Below, in pieces: positions 8,068 to 13,950 of a stretch of DNA of 42,495 bases. Made by a program: the position numbers and the translations under genes. Source of the stretch: an uncultured Rhodospirillaceae bacterium (GTDB lineage Bacteria; Pseudomonadota; Alphaproteobacteria; UBA8366; GCA-2717185); NCBI GenBank assembly GCA_913044215.1, contig CAJWOT010000007.1, positions 1 through 42,495 on the forward strand, read 5' to 3'. Below the pieces are notes generated by a model, which saw nothing but the letters and a program-made list of their open reading frames with translations, did not search any database and had not been told where the DNA came from. Within the stretch, counting starts at the first letter, position 1. The number at the start of each line of letters is the position of its first letter.

Positions 8068-9018
8068 TTAACCAACCAACGGCATCACTTCCGAGGCGAA
8101 CGCCTCGATCGTGTCCAGCGAACGCTGCACGTCGCTGTCTTCGAAGCCGATTAGCACCGTGTTGAGGCCTGCATCGGCATAGGCGCGGGCGTCTTCGGCG
8201 ATCTGCTCGGCCGAGCCGGAGAAGGCCCATCGGTCGGTGCCGCCGGCCTCCGCGGTAAGCTTGTAGGTCGGGGCGAACATCGCGGTGTCGATCTTGGACG
8301 GGTCACGTCCCGCTTCTTCGGCGAATTTGTGGATATCAGCCAGGGCCGCGGCGAACTTGTCGGGCGTGTCCATCATGTGGCGCGGGTTGCGCATCACCGG
8401 ATACCAGCCGTCGCCAAGCCGCGCTGTGCGCTTGCGCGCCGCCATGCCCTCGCCGCCAATCCAGATGGGCGGACCGCCCGCCTGTACCGGTTTCGGTTCG
8501 AAGGACACGTTCTTGAAGGACACGAAATCGCCGTCATAGACCGGTGCTTTTTCGGTCCACAAGGTCTTGAATGCCTCGATATACTCGTTCGATGCTGCGC
8601 CGCGCCGCTCGAAAGGCGGCGCGCTCAACAACGCCAGTTCCTCACGCATCCAGCCCACGCCGACACCGGCCGTCACCCGCCCCTTCGACAGCAGGTCGGC
8701 GGTGGCAAGCTGTTTCGCCGTCTGAATCGCCGGCCGGTGCGGGATCACCATAACCGAGGTCAGCAGGCGGATCTTCTCCGTCACTGCGGCCGCATAGGTC
8801 AGGCAGGTGAGTTGATCGAGACAGTCGCCCGTGTCGAGCCCGGGCCAGTTACCGTCATCGCTGTAGGGGTATTTCGGGTCGATCTCATGCGCAATGATGA
8901 TGTGGTCGCTGATACCGAGATAGGCGTACCCCAGTTCGTCCGCCCTCTGCGCCAGGGCCCGCAGACCGTCTGTCTTTGCCGCGGCGCCACGCGTGCCCAG
9001 ATGCAAACCGAAATCCAT
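8068..9018 (-). CDS. LLM class (luciferase-like) flavin-dependent oxidoreductase
   Basis: This 316-residue TIM-barrel protein starts with MDFGLHLGTRGAA. It carries the family blocks YLGISDHIII, TSVMVIPHRPAIQTAKQLATADLLSKGR and GVGVGWMREELALL. PPIWIGGEGMAARKRTARLGDGWYPV is the phosphate-binding region for FMN or F420. It belongs to the TIGR03619-like group, often annotated as F420-dependent. Whether the host makes F420 cannot be judged from the window. ATG 9018 is preceded by CAGGGAGGAAACG. It is the last gene of the minus-strand operon that begins at the DsbA-family selenoprotein. A strong hairpin lies in the 54-nt gap to the preceding ADH-like gene. It ends convergently with the Rieske gene. 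Confidence 0.9.
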   Translation of the reverse strand: MDFGLHLGTRGAAAKTDGLRALAQRADELGYAYLGISDHIIIAHEIDPKYPYSDDGNWPGLDTGDCLDQLTCLTYAAAVTEKIRLLTSVMVIPHRPAIQTAKQLATADLLSKGRVTAGVGVGWMREELALLSAPPFERRGAASNEYIEAFKTLWTEKAPVYDGDFVSFKNVSFEPKPVQAGGPPIWIGGEGMAARKRTARLGDGWYPVMRNPRHMMDTPDKFAAALADIHKFAEEAGRDPSKIDTAMFAPTYKLTAEAGGTDRWAFSGSAEQIAEDARAYADAGLNTVLIGFEDSDVQRSLDTIEAFASEVMPLVG

Positions 9019-9046
9019 AGCGTTTCCTCCCTGTCTACCGAATTCG

Positions 9047-9067
9047 CGTTCAGAGGGTCTCTGAACG
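9047..9067. other. Perfect 9-bp inverted repeat between two operon genes
   Basis: CGTTCAGAG and CTCTGAACG are exact inverted copies separated by GGT. The element sits 5 nt after the stop of the ADH-like gene and about 30 nt before the LLM start codon on the minus strand. No T-run follows on the minus strand, so it is not a standard rho-independent terminator there. On RNA it would form a stable stem and could separate expression levels of the two genes or protect a processed 3' end. A DNA-binding operator is also possible. Confidence 0.6.
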
Positions 9068-9072
9068 TTTCG

Positions 9073-10293
9073 TTACCAAGCCGCCTCCAGCAGGGACAGC
9101 ATCTGCTCGACATAATCGTCCGGCCTATTGCCCGGGTTGGCGTTGAAATTCTTCAAGGTATCCTGCGCGAGAAGCGGCAACTCCGCTTTCGGTATATCCA
9201 CATCGCTGATCCGCACCGGCATGCCGATGCCGCGATAGATCTCGTCCAGCCGGTCCGCCGTCGCGCCGGCGGCATCGGCCGAACTCATGCCCTTGCGCCA
9301 CACGCCCAGCGCATCGGCGATCCGGGCCGCACTTTCAATATTCTCCGGAGGGGTCAGGCGGGTCACCGTCGGCATCACGCAGGAGGTCGATTCGCCCTGC
9401 CAGACATGGTGGTAGCGGATGTGCAAAGCGGTCGCGAGCGCGTAGGCGCTGGCGCCGGTTTGATCGCGCGCGGTGCGGCGGCCCTGATCGTCGTCACCGG
9501 CCCGGTTTTGCAGGAAGGCGGCGGCGCAGAGATCGATGCGGAGGGCGGCGTTCTCCGGCTCCTCCATGATCCGCGGCAAAGCCTCGTGCAGAAGCTTGAA
9601 GCCGTGCCGGTGATCTCCTTCGACCAATGGGCTCATATCGGTCGCGCCCAGGGTGCGGAGCGTGCTGGAAAAATTCGTCGTCGCCGTCGAGCGGATCAGT
9701 TCCGCCGGTGCGCTCAGCAGGGCATCAGCGTCCCAGAACAGGGCCACTGGCCGCGTCTTGGGATCGTAATACTCCATGCGGTGGTCGAGATCCTCGTTCT
9801 TCAGCCCCGATCCGGCGCGGTTCATCGCCGTGTTCGGCGTGGTCACGACATTGATGATCGGCGGTTTCGGCGCCATCAGGCGCGGGCTGTAGGCGGGCTT
9901 GCCCTCGGGATATTGCGTCATCAGGTCGAAGGGGTCGCCCTCTTCGGCCATCAGGATGGCCACCACGCGGGCGCCGACGATGACGCTGCCGCCGCCCACA
10001 GCGATCAGCAGGTCGGCGTCCGCGGCCTTCGCGGCGGCCACGCCCTTCTCAACCGCCGGCCAGGTCGAATCCTTGTCCATACCGTCGAAGGCGCCGACAT
10101 AGAGCGATCCCAGATTATCGGAAATTCGGCCCAGCAGATCCGTCTTGCTGGCGACGGTCTTGCCGCAGATGACGAAGGCCCGTTGCGCCTTTTGCCGGTC
10201 CACTTCGGTCTTCAGCTTATCCAGCGCGCCGGTCCCGGAATAAAGCCGCAACGGGTAGCCGACGGCGCGGAATGTTCGCGATTCGAGGCTCAT
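9073..10293 (-). CDS. Divergent iron-containing alcohol dehydrogenase-fold protein (maleylacetate reductase-like)
   Basis: The 406-residue protein has the dehydroquinate synthase/Fe-ADH fold. An N-terminal Rossmann-like part holds the GGGS nucleotide loop (DLLIAVGGGSVIVGA), then INVVTTPNTAMNRAGSG, and an all-helical C-terminal domain follows. Family members reduce or oxidise alcohols, or reduce maleylacetate with NAD(P)H. The usual iron ligands (Asp-x3-His in a DALTHAIE-type block, and two later His) are not obvious: the first block reads TATTNFSSTLRTL, and the place of the PHG motif reads VWQGE. The enzyme may be metal-free or altered. Its start ATG overlaps the stop of the upstream alpha/beta hydrolase gene (ATGA), so the two are translationally coupled. 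Confidence 0.8.
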   Translation of the reverse strand: MSLESRTFRAVGYPLRLYSGTGALDKLKTEVDRQKAQRAFVICGKTVASKTDLLGRISDNLGSLYVGAFDGMDKDSTWPAVEKGVAAAKAADADLLIAVGGGSVIVGARVVAILMAEEGDPFDLMTQYPEGKPAYSPRLMAPKPPIINVVTTPNTAMNRAGSGLKNEDLDHRMEYYDPKTRPVALFWDADALLSAPAELIRSTATTNFSSTLRTLGATDMSPLVEGDHRHGFKLLHEALPRIMEEPENAALRIDLCAAAFLQNRAGDDDQGRRTARDQTGASAYALATALHIRYHHVWQGESTSCVMPTVTRLTPPENIESAARIADALGVWRKGMSSADAAGATADRLDEIYRGIGMPVRISDVDIPKAELPLLAQDTLKNFNANPGNRPDDYVEQMLSLLEAAW

Positions 10294-11228
10294 GCGAGCG
10301 CTCCCGCCAAATAGTCGCCGACCTCGTCGATGGCGTCCTGAGCACAGGGGATAATGCGACCCATCTGCATGAAGCCGTGGATCGTGCGGTCGTACTGGGT
10401 GTAGCGGACCGCGACTCCCGCGGCCTCAAGCCGGTCCGCATAGGCCTTGCCTTCGCTGCACAGCGGATCGAGGCCGGCGGTGAGCACCAGGGTCGGCGGC
10501 AGGCCGCTCATATTCTCGCGCCGCAACGGCGAGGCGTCCGGTTCGAACACCGAGTCCGCATGGCCGAAATAGTGCTCGTGGAACCACTCCATGACCGGTG
10601 TCGGGATCGGGAAAATCTCACCCATGGCGCGACGGGTCTCGTGATCGCCGCGGCCATGGTCGGTCACCGGATAGATCAGCGCCTGGCAGCGCAGCGCGGG
10701 GCCGCCCGCATCCACAGCGCGGTGCGCCGCAACGGCCGCCAGGTTGCCGCCGGCGCTGTCGCCCGACACCGCGAGACGGGTGGGATCTCCACCAAAGGCG
10801 GCGGCATTCGCCGCAACCCAGTCCAGCGCCGCGCTGGAATCCTCGACCCCCGCGGGATAGCGGTGCTCCGGGGCGAGCCGGTAATCGACCGAGACGACGA
10901 TCGCGCCGGACCGGTTGGCCAGACGCCGGCACAGCGGATCGTGCGTGTCCAACGAGCCGATCACGAACCCGCCGCCATGCAGGTAGACGCAAACCGGCAA
11001 GCCGGTTTGATCGGAAGGCCGATAGATACGCAAATCTAGCGCACCGCCAGGCCCCTCGATGGTCCGATCCTCGATAGCGTGGACCGGTTCCGGGTCGAGA
11101 TTGGTCTTCACCGTGCCTGCCGCCTGGAAGGCTCGTGCCTCGTCCGGCGTCATTTCGATCATCGGCGGCGCATCGGCGGCGGCCACCCAGTCGAGCATCT
11201 TCTGCGTGCCCGCATCCGGTTCGTACAC
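10290..11228 (-). CDS. Alpha/beta hydrolase, hormone-sensitive lipase-type esterase
   Basis: The 312-residue product has the HSL (family IV) signature. The oxyanion-hole motif HGGGFVIGS is followed by VSVDYRLAPEHRYPAGVED and the nucleophile elbow GDSAGGNLA (Ser about residue 155). The acid residue probably sits in LTAGLDPLCSEG and the His in DRTIHGFMQMG. It should hydrolyse short-chain esters or lactone-like substrates in the cytosol. It is second in the minus-strand operon, 17 nt downstream of the DsbA-family selenoprotein gene, and overlaps the ADH-like gene by four bases. The physiological ester is unknown; context suggests a catabolic intermediate. Confidence 0.9.
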   Translation of the reverse strand: MYEPDAGTQKMLDWVAAADAPPMIEMTPDEARAFQAAGTVKTNLDPEPVHAIEDRTIEGPGGALDLRIYRPSDQTGLPVCVYLHGGGFVIGSLDTHDPLCRRLANRSGAIVVSVDYRLAPEHRYPAGVEDSSAALDWVAANAAAFGGDPTRLAVSGDSAGGNLAAVAAHRAVDAGGPALRCQALIYPVTDHGRGDHETRRAMGEIFPIPTPVMEWFHEHYFGHADSVFEPDASPLRRENMSGLPPTLVLTAGLDPLCSEGKAYADRLEAAGVAVRYTQYDRTIHGFMQMGRIIPCAQDAIDEVGDYLAGALA

Positions 11229-11245
11229 GTTTCTTCTTTCCTCGT

Positions 11246-11872
11246 TTAATTCTCGGCGCGCGGCTGCGCGCCCGCGTTCTTCACCAATTCCTCGATCGCC
11301 TCGTAGGGCTGCGCGCCCACGACGCCATAGCCGCCGGCAGCGAATGTCGGCACCCCGGTGACGCCGCTTTGATGCGACCGCACCCAGTCCTGGTCGACCG
11401 CGTCCTTGAACGTCCGCTGCTCCAGAACTTCGCGGGCAGCCTCTTCCGGCAGGCCAACCGCGCGCACCACATCCATCAGCACGTCGATATCGCCGATATT
11501 GCGGGCGTCGACGAAATAGGCGCGGTACAGCGCGTCATGGATGCCGTAACCGCCCTCCTGCGTGTCGGCCCACTTGCCAAGTTCTTGAGCCAGCCGGCTG
11601 TTGTAGGTGTGCGTACGCTTGCCGTAGGGCAGGCCTTCCGCCTCCATCAGCCCCTTCATGCGGGCATACATCGCATCGACGTCGACACCACGGCCGGCGA
11701 AAAGGTCTTCCAGCGAGCGGCCTTCCGTCGGCGTGTCGGGATGCAGAGGGAAGTGCACAAGCTGCACGTCGATGTCATAACTTTCCCGGAGCTTATCAAT
11801 ACGCACGGTACTGAGATAACACCACGGTCATACGTAATCGGTGAAAACCTGGAACGTGACGGTTTCGGCCAT
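11246..11872 (-). CDS. DsbA-family (FrnE-like) oxidoreductase read as a selenoprotein: UGA codon 15 in a U-P-W-C active site
   Basis: The track shows 11246..11806 starting at a GTG, which lacks the first strand and active site of this thioredoxin-fold family. Reading the same frame upstream gives ATG 11870-11872, then AETVTFQVFTDYV, an in-frame TGA (11828-11830), then PWCYLSTVRIDKL. That is the FrnE/DsbA N-terminus with selenocysteine replacing the first Cys of CPWC (Sec15, Cys18). GGAAGG lies 7 nt ahead of the ATG. The rest is typical: helical insert, then GVTGVPTFAAGGYGVVGAQ with the cis-Pro loop. Total 208 residues. No signal peptide is seen, so it should act in the cytosol as a thiol/selenol-disulfide oxidoreductase or isomerase. 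It leads an operon with an esterase, ADH-like and LLM genes. Sec genes are not in the window. A TGC-to-TGA mutation is the main alternative. Confidence 0.85.
11796..11814 (-). promoter_or_regulatory. Candidate bacterial SECIS hairpin for the UGA at 11828-11830
   Basis: On the mRNA strand, UCAGUAC-CGUGC-GUAUUGA forms a 7-bp stem (one G-U pair) closed by a 5-nt loop with G at its second position. The stem starts 14 nt and the loop 21 nt after the UGA. Known bacterial SECIS elements sit inside the coding region just after the UGA, with the apical loop about 16-37 nt away and a G among the first loop bases. This one fits. A competing 9-bp fold with four wobble pairs (CGUGGUGUU with AGUACCGUG) overlaps it, so the active structure needs testing. 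Confidence 0.6.
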
Positions 11873-12224
11873 GAATAATCCTTCCGAAAAATTGCTGGGG
11901 ATGATGCCTGTCGGCCAGCAGCAGGCGTCCGTCTGGAACTGATGCTATGACGTTGGACCGGACATTTCTATGCCGTTCTTATCGGTTGGGACATGCTCGC
12001 CTCGCCTAAAAGGCGAACAACTGGACCCTTTTCACAATGATATTACCGGAAATGATCGCGTACCCGCACGCATCTGGTTGTTCCCGCGACCAAACTCGCC
12101 ACATGCGGCGGTGGCTCCGTCAGAGACGTAAAGCCAATAATCCGCCCGCGTCGCAACGGGCGTATCCGCCAAGCAGCGGGACACAACGTTACAGACCAGC
12201 TACCGGTTCAGTTTCTAGCGCCGC
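11873..12224. other. 352-bp intergenic region ahead of the selenoprotein operon
   Basis: No coding sequence is supported here; the ORF at 12037-12420 is a shadow of the LLM gene. The right part is the 3' flank of the LLM gene at 12225 and holds a stem of CGCCCG/CGGGCG (12043-12048 is not involved; the arms are 12143-12148 and 12157-12162) that may serve as a weak terminator, without a clear T-run. The left part must hold the promoter of the selenoprotein operon. A short palindrome TCGCCT-AAA-AGGCGA lies at 12002-12016 and could be an operator. I cannot assign -10/-35 boxes with confidence. Confidence 0.4.
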
Positions 12225-13280
12225 CTACTTAAATGCCGGCATCACATCGTGGGTAAGAATGCGCAGGCTGTTTTTGACCTGGGCCTCCGTCAGCATCCCA
12301 CCGGCGTTGAGCTCCGCGATGACACCATCGATGCCCAATACTTCGCTCCACTCATTGAAACGGTCGATGAGACTTTGCGACGATCCGAAAGCCACACGGC
12401 TTTTCAGAATATCGTCGTAAGTCAGCGACTGCAGCGTCGCTATCGTCTTCGCCGCCCCAACCGTGCTGCTGCCGGCACTGGCCGCGTTGGCCTGCGACGC
12501 CGCGACCATTTTCGCCTGACGCTCAAAATAATAGACGATGTTTTCGCGTGGCTCCTCGAGCGCCGCCTCCTGCGTATCCGCGGCATAGACCGGCACGCGA
12601 AGATAGACGCTGCCATTCCCGGCATGACCGGCTTCCTTCCAGCCCGCGCGATAGACGTCGAGATTTTCCCGCAGCGCCTCCAACCCGTCGCCCCGCAATC
12701 CGACGAACAGGGGCAAACCTTCCTTGGCCACTTTTGAAAACGTGCCCGGCGACGTTGCCGCCATCCGCATCGGCGGCGTCGGTTTCTGAACCGGCTGCGG
12801 CACCACTTGCGCTTCAGTTACCTTGTAGAATTTACCGTCGAAAGAAAACGGTTTTCCCTTCCACGCCTCGCGCAACACGGCCAAGGCTTCGTCGAACCGT
12901 TCTTGGCTCTCATCGTAATCGATGTTGTAGCTGTTATAAGCCCGCCGAAATCCGCTGCGGCCGATACCAAACTCCAACCGGCCACCGCTGATCTGATCCA
13001 ACGTCGCTGCTTCCTCCGCAACACGGAGCGGGTTGGTCAAGGGGAGCACGTAGACCGCCATGCCGATCCCCATCCGATTGGTTCGCGCCGCAATCGCGCT
13101 TGCGGTGACGATCGGCGATGACAGGACGGAACGTTGCGGGCTGAAATGGAACTCGGAAAGCCAGGCGCTGTCCAATCCCCAAGATTCAGCGGCGTCCACC
13201 AAATCGAACCCTTCACGGAATGCCTCCACATCCGAACCGCTTTCGCGGAACCCGAATTCCATGAACATCCCTATATGCAT
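12225..13280 (-). CDS. LLM class flavin-dependent oxidoreductase (luciferase-like monooxygenase)
   Basis: This 351-residue TIM-barrel protein begins MHIGMFMEFGFRESG and shows bacterial luciferase-family blocks. These are WGLDSAWLSEFHFSPQRSVLSSP, MAVYVLPLTNPLRVAEEAATLDQISGGRLEFGIGRSGF and TPPMRMAATSPGTF. The RLEFGIGRS stretch is the FMN-binding region of the alkanal/nitrilotriacetate-type group. It should use reduced flavin and oxygen on an unknown organic substrate. It lies 24 nt downstream of the CMD-like gene and probably ends a longer minus-strand operon starting with the CoxM-like gene. It is the second of four LLM enzymes in the window and is not closely similar to the neighbour at 8068-9018. 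Confidence 0.9.
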   Translation of the reverse strand: MHIGMFMEFGFRESGSDVEAFREGFDLVDAAESWGLDSAWLSEFHFSPQRSVLSSPIVTASAIAARTNRMGIGMAVYVLPLTNPLRVAEEAATLDQISGGRLEFGIGRSGFRRAYNSYNIDYDESQERFDEALAVLREAWKGKPFSFDGKFYKVTEAQVVPQPVQKPTPPMRMAATSPGTFSKVAKEGLPLFVGLRGDGLEALRENLDVYRAGWKEAGHAGNGSVYLRVPVYAADTQEAALEEPRENIVYYFERQAKMVAASQANAASAGSSTVGAAKTIATLQSLTYDDILKSRVAFGSSQSLIDRFNEWSEVLGIDGVIAELNAGGMLTEAQVKNSLRILTHDVMPAFK

Positions 13281-13304
13281 GATCTACGCTTTCTGTACTG
13301 GCGG

Positions 13305-13865
13305 CTAGGCGCCGCTTTTTTCCCGGAACTCCGGATAAAGGTTCACATAACCCAAAGCGACGCGCTTTTCGGCATTCGCGCGGGCCTTTTCCTTGCTCAT
13401 CGGAATGAATCCGAAACCTTCGACGAGCCGGTTCATGAAACTCATCCGCGCGCACACCGCGATCGCATCGTGCAAGGCCTTTTCATCCCAACCAGCCTCG
13501 AACACCGCATCTGCGTCTTCTTGCGCCATCTCGCTCGGCGCCAGAGTCAATTTACGAATGAATTTGAACAGTGGCTTGAATTTGTCGTCGACCGGCGCCG
13601 AATCGATGTTTTCGAGCAGCTTATCGACAAGCCCCTCCTCGATGCCCCAGGCATAAGCAGCCGCAGAGTGCGCGGTGTAAGCGAACTTGCAATTCGCCGT
13701 ACCAACGACAAAGGCCGCAATCAACTCTCGTTCGCCGGGCGTAAATGGCGACGGCCCGTTCATGATCGCCTGTCCCATCTGCGACCAAGGCCCGTAAATA
13801 TCCGTATAGGTGCCAAACACGTTCGCCGGACCGGCGTCCTCCGGTAATGACTTGAAAAAGGACAT
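13305..13865 (-). CDS. Carboxymuconolactone decarboxylase/AhpD-fold (peroxidase-related) protein
   Basis: The 186-residue all-helical protein has the AhpD-like core PFTPGERELIAAFVVGTANCKFAYTAHSAAAYAWGI. In peroxidase-related members this block reads Cys-x2-Cys-x3-His. Here it is Cys-Lys-Phe-Ala-Tyr-Thr-Ala-His: the first Cys and the His are present and the second Cys is Ala. Disulfide peroxidase chemistry as in AhpD is therefore doubtful, though many CMD-fold proteins act otherwise. I chose ATG 13865 over the GTG at 13880, as GAGG lies about ten bases upstream and the family starts with a similar MSFFKSLPE segment. It sits between the CoxMSL-like genes and an LLM gene in the same direction. 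Confidence 0.8.
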   Translation of the reverse strand: MSFFKSLPEDAGPANVFGTYTDIYGPWSQMGQAIMNGPSPFTPGERELIAAFVVGTANCKFAYTAHSAAAYAWGIEEGLVDKLLENIDSAPVDDKFKPLFKFIRKLTLAPSEMAQEDADAVFEAGWDEKALHDAIAVCARMSFMNRLVEGFGFIPMSKEKARANAEKRVALGYVNLYPEFREKSGA

Positions 13866-13950
13866 ACCGTCCGACCTCACAGTTATTCAGGGAGTTCCCC
13901 GCGCATAGGGGAGAAGTCTATTCCATTTCAACGCCAAGACAAATTTGACG

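Noticed and set aside
8329-10314. A 661-residue plus-strand ORF
   Set aside because: It is antisense to the LLM and ADH-like genes, both with clear families. Long shadows arise from GC-rich codon use.
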